Shown piece by piece: positions 35,867 through 50,929 of a stretch of DNA of 64,000 nt; the stretch's first letter is position 1; the number at the start of each line of letters is the position of its first letter. Both the position numbers and the translations under genes were made by a program. Source of the stretch: Pseudomonas sp. RC10 (GTDB taxonomy: Bacteria > Pseudomonadota > Gammaproteobacteria > Pseudomonadales > Pseudomonadaceae). The stretch lies in contig NZ_CP151650.1 in NCBI RefSeq assembly GCF_038397775.1, positions 5,518,001 to 5,582,000 of the forward strand, written 5' to 3'. A model generated the notes under the pieces. That model was not told the DNA's origin, ran no database searches, and saw nothing but the letters and a program-made list of their open reading frames with translations.

Positions 35867-36973
35867 ATGTCCGAGTTCAACATCCTCACCCCCGACGGCT
35901 GGATTCGCGGTCAGTTGCAGCACCGCGACGGCCGGGTGACGCGCATTGATGGCGCGCCCTGCGACCCGCAGGACAACGACCTGCCTTACGTTCTGCCGGG
36001 TTTCATTGACCTGCACGTCCACGGTGGCGGGGGCAACGACATCATGGAAGGCGCCGAAGGGTTCGCCACCATTGCACACACGCACCTGCGTTTCGGCACC
36101 ACGTCGATGCTGGCCACGACCATGACCGCCCCCGCCGCCGAGATCGGTCAGATCCTGGAACAGCTGGGCGGGTATTGTCAGCGTCGGGCGTCAGAAACGG
36201 CCCGGGTGTTAGGCGTGCATCTGGAAGGCCCCTACATCAATCCCGGAAAACTCGGCGCGCAACCCAACCACGCCCACGCCGCGCTGCTGAGCGAAATCGA
36301 ACATTATCTGAGTCTGGCGCCGATCAAGGTCATCACCATCGCACCGGAGATCGCCGGGCATGTCGAGCTGATCAAAGCCCTGGCGTCCCAAGGGGTGCGC
36401 CTGCAAATCGGCCACACGCTGGGCAGCTACGAAGAAGGGGTCAAGGCCCTCGAAGCCGGCGCGACCAGTTTTACCCACCTCTATAACGCCATGAGCCCGC
36501 TGCATCACCGCGAACCCGGCATCGTCGGTGCGGCGCTGGCCCATGCGCGTTACGCCGAGCTGATCCCCGATTTGCTGCACGTGCACCCCGGCGCCATCCG
36601 CGTCGCGTTGCGCTCGATCCCCTGCCTGTATTGCGTCACCGATTCCACCGCTGCCACTGGCATGCCGGACGGCGAATACAAGCTCGGCAGCCACACCGTG
36701 ACCAAATGCCTGGGCGGCGTGCGCCTGCCCGACGGCACCCTCGCGGGCAGTACGCTGACCATGGATCAGGCGCTGCGCAATCTGGTGAAGATCGGCCTGC
36801 CATTGGCCGAAGCCTCACAACGCCTGTCGCAATTTCCTGCGGACTACCTGGGCATCGAAGAACGCGGCCGCCTGCAACCCGGCACTTGGGCGGACGCCGT
36901 GTACCTGGACCGCCATCTGAAACTCACCGCCGTGATGGTCGAAGGAGAGACCCTTGAACTCGAAAATGCTTGA
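35867..36973 (+). CDS. nagA: N-acetylglucosamine-6-phosphate deacetylase
   Basis: A 368-residue amidohydrolase converting GlcNAc-6-P to glucosamine-6-P. Visible metal and active-site motifs are GFIDLHVHGGGG, HLEGPYINP, IGHTLGSYEEG, THLYNAMSPLHHREPG and DSTAATGMPDGEY. Full length. The 3' end overlaps the start of the next gene by 20 bases, so the two are coupled. It acts on sugar phosphorylated during import by the PTS proteins encoded at the end of the operon. Confidence 0.96.
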   Translation: MSEFNILTPDGWIRGQLQHRDGRVTRIDGAPCDPQDNDLPYVLPGFIDLHVHGGGGNDIMEGAEGFATIAHTHLRFGTTSMLATTMTAPAAEIGQILEQLGGYCQRRASETARVLGVHLEGPYINPGKLGAQPNHAHAALLSEIEHYLSLAPIKVITIAPEIAGHVELIKALASQGVRLQIGHTLGSYEEGVKALEAGATSFTHLYNAMSPLHHREPGIVGAALAHARYAELIPDLLHVHPGAIRVALRSIPCLYCVTDSTAATGMPDGEYKLGSHTVTKCLGGVRLPDGTLAGSTLTMDQALRNLVKIGLPLAEASQRLSQFPADYLGIEERGRLQPGTWADAVYLDRHLKLTAVMVEGETLELENA

Positions 36974-37976
36974 TGAAGCCCTCGCCGCTGCGGACGCGGT
37001 GCAGCGTCAGTTGACGGTGCTCGAACCCCGTCTGATCGACCTCGCGCAGCGTCTGCGTCAGACCGCGCCCCACGTCGTGCTCTCGGTGGCCCGGGGCAGT
37101 TCCGATCACGCCGCCAGTTACTTCGCCTACCTGACCATGCAGCACGTGGGCGTGCCTGTCGCGTCGCTGCCGATGTCGGTGGTGACCTTGCACGACTCGC
37201 CCATGCGCATTGAACACCAGCCGGTCATCGGCTTCTCGCAATCGGGTCAAAGCCCGGATCTGGTGAACAGCCTGCGCGCGTTGCGTGAGCGCGGCGCCTT
37301 GAGCATTGCGATGGTCAACGTCGAAGGCTCACCCCTCGAACAAGCCTGTGAATACGTGCTGCGCCTGAGCGCGGGGCCTGAGCTTAGCGTCGCGGCGACC
37401 AAAAGCTTCATCGCTACCCTGAGCGCCAGTGCACGCCTCGTCGCCCATTGGCGGCAAGACGCCCAGCTGTTGAAAGCAGGTGAAACGCTGCCGGAACGCT
37501 TGCACGAGGCGGCGCGTCAGGACTGGTCCGCTGCCATTGATGCGCTGCGCGATTGCGAGCGTCTCATGGTCATCGGTCGCGGCACCGGTTTCGCCATCGC
37601 TCAAGAGGCAGCGCTCAAGTTTAAGGAGACCTCGGGGATTCAAGCCGAAGCCTTCAGCAGCGCCGAAGTGCGCCACGGGCCGATGGCGCTGGTGGGCGAT
37701 CACTATCCGCTGCTGATCTTTGCCACCCGAGGCGCCGAACAGGCCAGCCTGCTTGCCCTCGCCGCCGACATGCGCGAGCGCGGTGCCAAGGTGTTGCTGG
37801 CCGCCCCTGACGATGTGGCGGAACGCGACCTCACCCTGACCTGCGCCGACCACCCGGCCCTCGACCCGATTCTCGCCATTCAGAGTTTTTACGTGATGGC
37901 GGCGGGCCTGGCCGAAGCCAGAGGCCTCGATCCCGATCAGCCACGCCACCTGAGCAAAGTCACCAAAACCCATTGA
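36954..37976 (+). CDS. SIS-domain glucosamine-6-phosphate deaminase (NagB-II/GlmS-like)
   Basis: A 340-residue protein with two SIS domains (VLSVARGSSDHAASYF and LMVIGRGTGFAIAQEAALKFKE, the latter in parts) but no glutaminase domain. It therefore corresponds to the isomerase half of GlmS. In this context it should deaminate and isomerise glucosamine-6-P to fructose-6-P in place of classical NagB. The TTG at 36954 has GGAGAG five bases upstream; ATG at 36966 is too far from that site. It overlaps nagA. Confidence 0.9.
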   Translation: MNSKMLDEALAAADAVQRQLTVLEPRLIDLAQRLRQTAPHVVLSVARGSSDHAASYFAYLTMQHVGVPVASLPMSVVTLHDSPMRIEHQPVIGFSQSGQSPDLVNSLRALRERGALSIAMVNVEGSPLEQACEYVLRLSAGPELSVAATKSFIATLSASARLVAHWRQDAQLLKAGETLPERLHEAARQDWSAAIDALRDCERLMVIGRGTGFAIAQEAALKFKETSGIQAEAFSSAEVRHGPMALVGDHYPLLIFATRGAEQASLLALAADMRERGAKVLLAAPDDVAERDLTLTCADHPALDPILAIQSFYVMAAGLAEARGLDPDQPRHLSKVTKTH

Positions 37977-38015
37977 TTCCGCGCCGCCTCGACCGACGCC
38001 AGCAAGGACGATGTC

Positions 38016-40553
38016 ATGCATAACAATAAACAAATGACGTTCAGCGCCCCGTTCAGCGGAGCGGTACTGGAACTGAGCCAAGTGCCCGACCCGGTATTCG
38101 CCGAGGGCGCCATGGGCGTCGGCATTGCCATCGATCCACTGGATGCCGTGCTGCATGCGCCCTTTGCAGGCGTGGTCATCAACGTCGCGCGCACCCGTCA
38201 TGCCGTGAATCTGCGGGCCGACAACGGCAGCGAATGGCTGCTGCACGTGGGCATCGACACCGTCGGGCTGAATGGCGAGGGGTTCGAAGCACTGGTCAAA
38301 GACGGCGAGCGGGTGAAGGAGGGCCAGCCGCTGCTGCGCTTTGAGCTGGACAAGGTGGCCCGCGAAAGCCGCAGCCTGGTCAGTCCGCTGATTCTGCTCA
38401 ACGGTGATCGGTACAGCCTGTCGCCAGCCCGGCCCGCTGGCCCGGTGAACGTGGGCGAACCCTTGTTGATCGTCGAAGGCGTGGCCCACGAAACGCAAAC
38501 ATCCCAAAATTCTGACATTCGGGCCAAACAGGCCCGAGGCATCATCCGCGTCGCCCACCACGGCGGGCTGCACGCTCGCCCTGCTGCTCTGGTACGGCAG
38601 ACGGCCCGCCAGTTCGCCAGTCACGCCGAGCTGCATTTCGCCGGGGCCAGCGCGTCGACCGACAGCGTTACCGGCCTGATGGGGCTGGGGATTGCCGAGC
38701 AGGATGAGGTGGAAGTGGTGTGTCTGGGGCATGACAGCGAAGTCGCGCTTCAGGCGCTGCTCAAGGCACTGTCCACGCCCTCCCCGGACGAAAAACCTCA
38801 GGCGCCCGTGATCCAAGTCGTACCCGTCGGCAATGAAACCGCCGACCTCGAAAACGGCATACTGCGGGGGGTGACGGCGTCCCCCGGTCTTGCCAGCGGC
38901 CCGTTGTTCCGGCTCGACACGATTGAGCTGGAAGAAGACCGCGGCAGCCATCGCCCTGAAGAGCAACGCCAGATCCTCAGCGAAGGACTGGCGCAGGTTC
39001 GCGCCGACGTCAGCACCTCTCTCGATCATCAACACCACGAACAGAGCGCGATTTTCGCCACGCACCTGGCGATGCTCGAAGACCCGGCCCTGCTCGACGC
39101 GGCCTACGACGCCATCGATCAAGGCCAAAGCGCAGCCCACGCCTGGAGCCAGGCTGTGCTGGCCCAATGCGCGGTACTGGAAAACCTCGGCAATCCCCTG
39201 CTCGCCGAGCGCGCCAACGACCTGCGCGACCTGCGCCAGCGCGTGCTGCTGACCCTGCTTGGTGATGCCCGCGATGTGGCAGTGCCCTCAGGCGCCATCG
39301 TCATCGCCCGCGAACTGACGCCTTCCGATTTGTTGATGCTGGTGCAACGCGGCGTCGGCGGGATTTGCATGGCCGAAGGCGGCGCCACGTCCCACGTCGC
39401 CATCCTCGCCCGCAGCAAAGGCGTACCGTGTCTGGTCGCACTGGGGTCGGCGCTGCTCGACGTCGCGCTCAATGAAGACGTGGCGCTGGATGCCGACAAT
39501 GGGCGTCTGGAAATCAGACCCGATGCCGCTCGCCTACAGGACATTCAGACCCTTCGCACACAGCGCTTCGAACAACGCCAACGTCAGCAGCAACAGGCGC
39601 ACCTCCCTGCGCAAACGCAGGACGGCGTCGGCATTGAGGTTGCCGCCAACGTTGCGTCCCGTACCGACGCTGAAAACGCGCAGCTCAATGGCGCCGATGG
39701 CGTGGGCCTGTTGCGCACCGAGTTTCTCTTCGTGGATCGCAAAATCGCCCCCACTGAGGACGAGCAGCTGTCGGCCTATCAGTCGGTGCTCGACGCCATG
39801 CCCGAGAAACCGGTGATCATCCGCACCATCGACGTCGGCGGCGACAAGCAACTGGAATATTTGCCCCTCCCCGCCGAGGCCAATCCGGTGCTTGGCCTGC
39901 GCGGCATTCGTCTGGGTCAGGCCCGCCCTGAACTGCTCGATCAACAGTTGCGCGCCTTGCTGCGGATCAAACCGTTGGCGCGCTGCCGCATTCTGCTGCC
40001 GATGATCAGCGAAGTCGGCGAGCTGCTGGCGGTTCGCGCGCGCATCGACGTACTGGCTTCGGAAGCCGGCATCAGCGAGCGCCCTGAACTGGGGGTGATG
40101 ATCGAGGTGCCGTCCGCTGCGTTGCTCGCCGGGCAACTGGCCGAGCACGCGGACTTTCTGTCCATCGGCACCAACGATCTGTCCCAGTACACGTTGGCCA
40201 TGGACCGTGATCACGCGGGGCTGGCCGCTCGCGTCGATGCGCTGCACCCCGCCCTCCTTCGCTTGATCGCCATGACCTGCGCCGCCGCCCAGGACAAAGG
40301 CCGCTGGGTGGGCGTGTGTGGCGCGCTGGCGTCCGACCCTCTGGCGACAGCGGCGTTGATCGGGCTGGGTGTGCGTGAGTTGTCGGTGAGCCCTCCGCAA
40401 GTCCCGGAAATCAAGGCACAGGTTCGTGAGCTGGACGTCCGCCAATGCGAAGCGCTGGCTCAGCACTTGATGAACCTGACCAGCGCCGAGGACGTGCGGG
40501 ACGCCTGCCGCACGTTTCAGACGCAGGTCCTGAAGCCACAAGCCATCGCCTGA
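38016..40553 (+). CDS. Fused PTS protein EIIA-HPr-enzyme I for N-acetylglucosamine
   Basis: An 845-residue phosphotransfer chain in one polypeptide. The EIIA(Glc-type) domain covers residues 1-150 with His in EWLLHVGIDTV. HPr spans about 170-260 with the phosphoryl His in GLHARPA. Enzyme I spans about 285-840 with the phosphohistidine in GGATSHVAIL, plus GLRGIRLG, GTNDLSQYTLAMDRDH and GVCGALASD. It takes phosphate from PEP and passes it to the EIIB domain of the membrane permease encoded next. The CGALA motif replaces the CGELA/CGEMA usually seen in stand-alone enzyme I. Confidence 0.95.
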   Translation: MHNNKQMTFSAPFSGAVLELSQVPDPVFAEGAMGVGIAIDPLDAVLHAPFAGVVINVARTRHAVNLRADNGSEWLLHVGIDTVGLNGEGFEALVKDGERVKEGQPLLRFELDKVARESRSLVSPLILLNGDRYSLSPARPAGPVNVGEPLLIVEGVAHETQTSQNSDIRAKQARGIIRVAHHGGLHARPAALVRQTARQFASHAELHFAGASASTDSVTGLMGLGIAEQDEVEVVCLGHDSEVALQALLKALSTPSPDEKPQAPVIQVVPVGNETADLENGILRGVTASPGLASGPLFRLDTIELEEDRGSHRPEEQRQILSEGLAQVRADVSTSLDHQHHEQSAIFATHLAMLEDPALLDAAYDAIDQGQSAAHAWSQAVLAQCAVLENLGNPLLAERANDLRDLRQRVLLTLLGDARDVAVPSGAIVIARELTPSDLLMLVQRGVGGICMAEGGATSHVAILARSKGVPCLVALGSALLDVALNEDVALDADNGRLEIRPDAARLQDIQTLRTQRFEQRQRQQQQAHLPAQTQDGVGIEVAANVASRTDAENAQLNGADGVGLLRTEFLFVDRKIAPTEDEQLSAYQSVLDAMPEKPVIIRTIDVGGDKQLEYLPLPAEANPVLGLRGIRLGQARPELLDQQLRALLRIKPLARCRILLPMISEVGELLAVRARIDVLASEAGISERPELGVMIEVPSAALLAGQLAEHADFLSIGTNDLSQYTLAMDRDHAGLAARVDALHPALLRLIAMTCAAAQDKGRWVGVCGALASDPLATAALIGLGVRELSVSPPQVPEIKAQVRELDVRQCEALAQHLMNLTSAEDVRDACRTFQTQVLKPQAIA

Positions 40554-40586
40554 ATAACAAGAACGATCACCTCAAGGAGAGACGTC

Positions 40587-42272
40587 ATGTACCAACACTT
40601 CATTGAAGGATTGCAGCGGCTGGGGCGGGCGTTGATGTTGCCCATCGCGATTCTGCCGATTGCCGGGCTGTTGCTGCGCCTGGGCGACACCGACCTGCTG
40701 GACATCGCGATCATTCACTCGGCGGGCAGCGCGATTTTCAGTAATCTGGCGCTGATCTTCGCCATCGGCATTGCCGTGGGCTTCGCCCGTGACAACAACG
40801 GCACGGCGGGTCTGGCCGGTGCGATTGGCTATCTGGTCATGACCTCGACGCTCAAGGTGCTCGACCCGCACATCGACATGGGCATGCTCGCCGGGATCAT
40901 CGCGGGCCTGCTCGGCGGCGCGATGTACAACCGCTTCAAAGAGATTCACCTGCCCGAGTATCTGGCGTTTTTTGGCGGACGCCGGTTCGTGCCGATCGTC
41001 ACGGGGTTGTCGGCAGTGGTGCTGGGGTTGGTGTTCGGTCTGATCTGGCCACCGGTGCAACAGGGCATCAACACCCTCGGCCAACTGATGCTGGAAAGCG
41101 GCAGCATCGGCGCGTTTTTCTTCGGCGTGATGAACCGCATCCTGATCGTCACCGGCTTGCATCACATCCTCAACAACCTGGTGTGGTTCGTGTTCGGCAG
41201 CTTCACCGACCCGGAAACCGGGCGCGCCGTGACCGGCGATCTGGCGCGCTATTTCGCAGGCGATCCCCATGCGGGCCAGTTCATGACCGGCATGTTCCCG
41301 ATGATGATTTTTGGTCTCCCCGCAGCGTGCCTGGCGATGTACCGCAATGCGCTGCCGGAAAACCGCAAGCTGATCGGCGGGATTCTGCTGTCGATGGCCC
41401 TGACCTCGGCGCTCACCGGCGTGACCGAGCCTATCGAATTCGCTTTCATGTTCCTCGCGCCGATGCTGTACGTGCTGCACGCGTTGCTGACCGGTTTGTC
41501 GATGGCGCTGGCGAACATGCTCAACATTCACTTGGGCTTCACTTTCTCCGGTGGCGCCATCGACATGGCCCTCGGCTGGGGCAAGTCCACCAACGGCTGG
41601 TTGGTGTTCCCGCTGGGGTTGGCGTACGCGCTGATCTATTACGTGGTGTTCGATCAGTGCATCAAGCGCTTCAACCTCAAAACCCCGGGGCGTGAACAGG
41701 TCGTCGCCAATACCGCCCAAGTGGCGCAAAGCGACCGGGCCGGTGCGTACATCAACGCATTGGGCGGTGCGGACAATCTGCTTGGGATCGATGCCTGTAC
41801 CACGCGCCTGCGCCTGCAACTGGTGGATCGCAGCAAAGCGCAGGACAGCGAGTTGAAAGCGCTGGGCGCGATGGCGGTGGTGCGGCCGGGGAATGCGGGC
41901 AGTCTGCAAGTGGTGGTCGGGCCGATGGCGGATGGCTTGGCGGACGAACTGCGCAACGCTCTGCCGAATGCAGCCAAGACACCGATGGCTGGGCAGTCGG
42001 TTGTCGCCGTTGCTCGTCAAACAGTCGACGTCGCTCAGGCAGCGCAGTGGTTCAAGGCGCTGGGCGGCAAAGGCATTGCGGACGTGGAATGTGTGGCGCT
42101 CACTCGGCTGCGGGTGCAATTAAAGGAAGGCCAGTCGTTGGCGGCGGGTCAACTGGAAGCGTTGGGCTCGCAAGGGGTGCGAAGCCTGGGGAACGGCGTG
42201 TGGCATGTGTTGGTGGGGGATGGTGCGCAGGGGTTGAGCGAGGCGGTGCGGGGGATGGTTAGGCTTGGTTGA
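40587..42272 (+). CDS. nagE: PTS N-acetylglucosamine permease EIICBB, second EIIB degenerate
   Basis: A 561-residue protein. The EIIC channel spans about residues 1-370 (LQRLGRALMLPIAILPIAG; GLHHILNNLVW; GVTEPIEFAFMF). A first EIIB domain has Cys404 in DACTTRLRLQL. A second EIIB-like domain (about 475-555) has VECVALTRLRVQL, where the position of the phosphorylated Cys aligns with Ala504 and the only nearby Cys is two residues early. Domain order and neighbours identify the GlcNAc system, which phosphorylates the sugar during uptake. It is the last gene of the nag operon. Confidence 0.93.
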   Translation: MYQHFIEGLQRLGRALMLPIAILPIAGLLLRLGDTDLLDIAIIHSAGSAIFSNLALIFAIGIAVGFARDNNGTAGLAGAIGYLVMTSTLKVLDPHIDMGMLAGIIAGLLGGAMYNRFKEIHLPEYLAFFGGRRFVPIVTGLSAVVLGLVFGLIWPPVQQGINTLGQLMLESGSIGAFFFGVMNRILIVTGLHHILNNLVWFVFGSFTDPETGRAVTGDLARYFAGDPHAGQFMTGMFPMMIFGLPAACLAMYRNALPENRKLIGGILLSMALTSALTGVTEPIEFAFMFLAPMLYVLHALLTGLSMALANMLNIHLGFTFSGGAIDMALGWGKSTNGWLVFPLGLAYALIYYVVFDQCIKRFNLKTPGREQVVANTAQVAQSDRAGAYINALGGADNLLGIDACTTRLRLQLVDRSKAQDSELKALGAMAVVRPGNAGSLQVVVGPMADGLADELRNALPNAAKTPMAGQSVVAVARQTVDVAQAAQWFKALGGKGIADVECVALTRLRVQLKEGQSLAAGQLEALGSQGVRSLGNGVWHVLVGDGAQGLSEAVRGMVRLG

Positions 42273-42319
42273 GATTAATCACATGACCGACACATGACCT
42301 CTGTGGTGATAAGACAAAC

Positions 42320-42631
42320 TTAGAAATCCGCCAGCTTCCACACCTCATACGCTGGGGTTTCGTAGGGGTGGCTGCTTTTGAGGGCAGCCACGGCCTGCTG
42401 AATCAACTCATCAGCGACGACAAGCTCGACCTTCCACTCTTCCACCCGCTCGATCTCGCCGGTTTGCCCAATGAACGGCTGACTGCCGTCCAACGGGCGA
42501 AACTGGCCAAGACCGAGGACCTGCCATGAGCAGCTGTCATACGCGCCGATTCGTCCCGCACCGGCGGCGAACAATGCGTTTTTGACTTGCTCCACATGGC
42601 TCAGCGGCACGAAGAAGGCGAGCTTGTACAT
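42320..42631 (-). CDS. YqfO/NIF3-insert-like protein (CutA/PII-like fold)
   Basis: A 103-residue protein starting MYKLAFFVPLSHVEQVKNAL and ending HPYETPAYEVWKLADF. It corresponds to the PII-like insertion domain of NIF3/YqfO proteins, occurring here as a stand-alone unit. Function unknown. It lies six bases after the purL stop and is probably cotranscribed with it. Confidence 0.82.
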   Translation of the reverse strand: MYKLAFFVPLSHVEQVKNALFAAGAGRIGAYDSCSWQVLGLGQFRPLDGSQPFIGQTGEIERVEEWKVELVVADELIQQAVAALKSSHPYETPAYEVWKLADF

Positions 42632-42637
42632 CCCTTA

Positions 42638-46537
<3,900 letters not shown>

Positions 46538-46588
46538 CGTCGGGACAGCCTCGGGGAAGGGGGTGTGCTTTGAGGCCGTGCATTCTAG

Positions 46589-48211
<1,623 letters not shown>

Positions 48212-48960
48212 GCTTTTGTTTTTGTGTCGATGCGGGGATGGGGGCTGATCCGTAATTTGCGGGGATGCGTTTGTTCTGGCTAACGCCAGATCTGTTTCGA
48301 CTTCGTCGAGTTACTTGAAAGCACCAAGTAACCAAGTGCCTACGCCCCTTCCCGGCCCGACTTCGTCGGGTTCCCTGCGCACAGGTTCCGTTCCGTGGGC
48401 CCGCCGCAAACGGGCCATCCATGGCCCGATGCGGCTCTCGCGGCATCCATGCCGCTCGACCCACTCCACGAAACCTGTGCTCCGGCCGGGAAAAGTCGCA
48501 ATTTGTGGCGTCTGCACGATTTGCGTTCAAGAACACCACACCTTTACGTAGCAGTCCGGCTTGCCGGCGGTGGGGCCCGTGAGATCGCTGCCGCCGGCAA
48601 GCCGGACTGATACAGGGTCGGTGTCGTGCTTTTGATTTGCTTTTGATCTTGATGCGCAATGGCACAGACGCCGCCAGTCGCGACTTGGGTGCAGGCCGAA
48701 CGCAGGCGATGTGGAGTGGGTCGAGCCGCATGGATGCGGCGAGAGGCGTGTGGGCCATGGATGGCCCATTCACGCCGGGCCCACGGAGCATCGCCGGAGT
48801 GAGGGAAGTCTGACGAAGTCAGACCCCAACCAGGAGTAAAAGCCCTTGGTTACTTGGGGCTTTTCCAAGTAACTCGACGAAGTCGAAACGCTTCTGCCGT
48901 TAGGCAGGATCCGGGATGGGATGAGCGCCATTAAAATAGCGGCGTACTCAAATCCTGGAG
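48212..48960. repeat. Nested ~0.6 kb palindromic intergenic element
   Basis: The gap between mltF and tadA has no credible gene. Perfect 23-base outer arms lie at 48295-48317 and 48866-48888 (TTTCGACTTCGTCGAG and its complement at their cores). Nested inside are GCCGCTCGACCCACTCCAC (about 48450) facing GTGGAGTGGGTCGAG (about 48712), and GGCCATCCATGGCC facing its relative at about 48755. A central REP-like hairpin with perfect 19-base arms lies at 48552-48570 and 48591-48609. The whole block can fold back on itself. Small ORFs inside are by-products of the repeats. Confidence 0.8.
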
Positions 48961-49443
48961 CTAAGACCTCGCCCTTCTCATCCTGAAAAACTCGCTCAGC
49001 ATCGTCCCGCACTCCTCCGCCAGCACGCCGCCCTCAAACAACACCCGATGGTTGAGAAACGGCTGGGTGAAAAACTGCCCTTGGCTCTGCACCACCCCGG
49101 CTTTCGGCTCGGTCGCGCCATAGACCACGCGGGTGATGCGCGAGTGCACGATCAAACCCGCACACATGCTGCACGGCTCCAGGGTGACGTACAGCGTGCT
49201 GCCGGGCAGGCGGTAGTTGCTTTGCGCCTGGGCGGCTGCGCGAATGGCGACCATTTCGGCATGGGCACTGGGGTCGCTGCCGCTGATCGGGCAGTTGAAG
49301 CCTCGACCAATGATCACGCCATCGTGAACCACCACCGCGCCCACCGGCACCTCGCCCAGCATCGCCCCTTCGGCGGCCAGAGCCAGTGCTTCGCGCATGA
49401 GATGCTGATCGCGGCTGCGATCAATGATTTGCGGCTGCCGCAT
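48961..49443 (-). CDS. tadA: tRNA-specific adenosine deaminase TadA (CumB)
   Basis: A 160-residue zinc deaminase converting A34 to inosine in tRNA-Arg. HAEMVAIR holds a zinc His and the catalytic Glu; PCSMCAGLI holds the zinc Cys pair. The start at 49443 overlaps the stop of the multicopper oxidase gene (TAATG), matching the cumA-cumB arrangement described in Pseudomonas putida. The ORF extension to 49512 lies within the oxidase gene and is rejected. Confidence 0.95.
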   Translation of the reverse strand: MRQPQIIDRSRDQHLMREALALAAEGAMLGEVPVGAVVVHDGVIIGRGFNCPISGSDPSAHAEMVAIRAAAQAQSNYRLPGSTLYVTLEPCSMCAGLIVHSRITRVVYGATEPKAGVVQSQGQFFTQPFLNHRVLFEGGVLAEECGTMLSEFFRMRRARS

Positions 49444-50816
49444 TACGAAACCTCGATAGCTGCCATAAGACCGGTTTCCATGTGATCGATCACATGGCAG
49501 TGGAACATCCACACGCCGGGATTATCCGCTACCAGCGCGACCCGTGCGCGCTCGTTTCGGCCTAACAGATAGGTGTCGGTGAAATACGGGATGACGTCCT
49601 TGCGATTGGAGGCGATGACCTTGAAGCTCATGCCATGCAAATGAATGGGGTGCTGATACTGGGTCATGTTCTTCAACTCGAAGATGTAGCTCTTGCCCTT
49701 TTCCAACTTGGCGATGGGCCGATCGGCGCAGGTCTTGTCGGTAATGTCCCAAGCCTGGCCGTTGATCTGCCACAAGCTCGGCGGCTTACCGTTCTCGACG
49801 TTGACCGACACCGCGCCCGCCCATTCGAAGTTGAAATTCAGCTTTTCCGCGTTGTCCAGGTCCGGTTCCGCCACCGGGTTGGCAGGCAGCTCGGGCGGCC
49901 AGTCGCTCGGCGCCTCGTGATTTGCCACAGAACGGAACGTTCCCAGGCGAACCGGCCCGTTGCGCAACGACAGTTCCTCACCAGCAGCAGGCGCCTTGAT
50001 CGCCAGGCAAATCCGCATGCCCGGCCCCAGCCAGTAATCCTTGCCCAGCGGGCGCGGTTTGACAGGGTTGCCGTCCAGCGCGTAGATCATCGCGTCGGCG
50101 TCCGGCAGGTTCAGGCGGTAGGTCACGGTGTTGTCGAGATTAAGAATGCGCACGCGGGTGATCTGCCCGGCAGGCAGTTCGATCACACCCTGAGGCACCC
50201 CGTTGATCGTCGACAGCCGCCCGGCCGTACCTTCCCGCGCGGCTTCGCGGGTCACGCTGAATTCCGTGAAAGCCCCCTGCTCGTCCACGTGCCAGCTTTT
50301 CAGACTGACCGTGCGCTCATGCAGAAAACCGGTCGGCTCACGCTCCTCGACGATCAGCGGTCCCACCAGACCGCGCCCCAATTCTTCGCTGCTGCTGACG
50401 TGGGGGTGATACCAATAGCTGCCCGCGTCCGGGACATGGAATTTGTAATCGAAGTATTCGCCCGGTTTGACCGGGAGTTGCGAGACGTACGGCACGCCGT
50501 CCATTTCCAGCGGCAGACGAATCCCGTGCCAATGAATGGTCGTCTCGACCGGCAACTGATTGATGAAGCGCACCCGCAGCCACTCGCCCTGACGAACCCG
50601 CAATTCAGTACCCGGCGCCGAACCTCCGAACGCCCATGCCGGTGTCTGATGACCGGTGACCAATTCAACGTCCAGCGGGGCGGCGATCAGCTCGTAATCG
50701 TGCCCCTCTCCCGGCCCGCGTCGGCCGAGCCAATACCGCGAAGCCCCGCCAGCCCCCAGACCGACCACGGCAAGACCAGCCAGACCTCCGAGTATTTGTC
50801 GACGAGTGAAGGACAT
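49443..50816 (-). CDS. cumA: Multicopper oxidase CumA-like
   Basis: A 457-residue exported oxidase with a twin-arginine signal (SFTRRQILGGLAGLAVVG). Copper-ligand motifs are complete: TTIHWHGIRLP, SYWYHPHVSS, HPIHLHGMSF and MFHCHVIDHMETG, giving the type 1 site and the trinuclear cluster. Sequence and linkage to tadA match CumA of P. putida, which was linked to Mn(II) oxidation; that activity is not proven for every homologue. It is folded with copper before export to the periplasm, as implied by the Tat signal. Confidence 0.92.
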   Translation of the reverse strand: MSFTRRQILGGLAGLAVVGLGAGGASRYWLGRRGPGEGHDYELIAAPLDVELVTGHQTPAWAFGGSAPGTELRVRQGEWLRVRFINQLPVETTIHWHGIRLPLEMDGVPYVSQLPVKPGEYFDYKFHVPDAGSYWYHPHVSSSEELGRGLVGPLIVEEREPTGFLHERTVSLKSWHVDEQGAFTEFSVTREAAREGTAGRLSTINGVPQGVIELPAGQITRVRILNLDNTVTYRLNLPDADAMIYALDGNPVKPRPLGKDYWLGPGMRICLAIKAPAAGEELSLRNGPVRLGTFRSVANHEAPSDWPPELPANPVAEPDLDNAEKLNFNFEWAGAVSVNVENGKPPSLWQINGQAWDITDKTCADRPIAKLEKGKSYIFELKNMTQYQHPIHLHGMSFKVIASNRKDVIPYFTDTYLLGRNERARVALVADNPGVWMFHCHVIDHMETGLMAAIEVS

Positions 50817-50929
50817 CAGCGCATAACCTCAAAAAAACAAAAATCAGACCGCCGCCGCAAACGCGAGCGTGTGTGAGGGGCGAATACGATACACATGCAT
50901 TTACACGAAGATAAGCGAACAGTGACTGC

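Noticed and set aside
48311..48791. Small open frames inside the nested palindrome
   Set aside because: Frames appear on both strands in mirror order because of the repeat symmetry; no coding signal.
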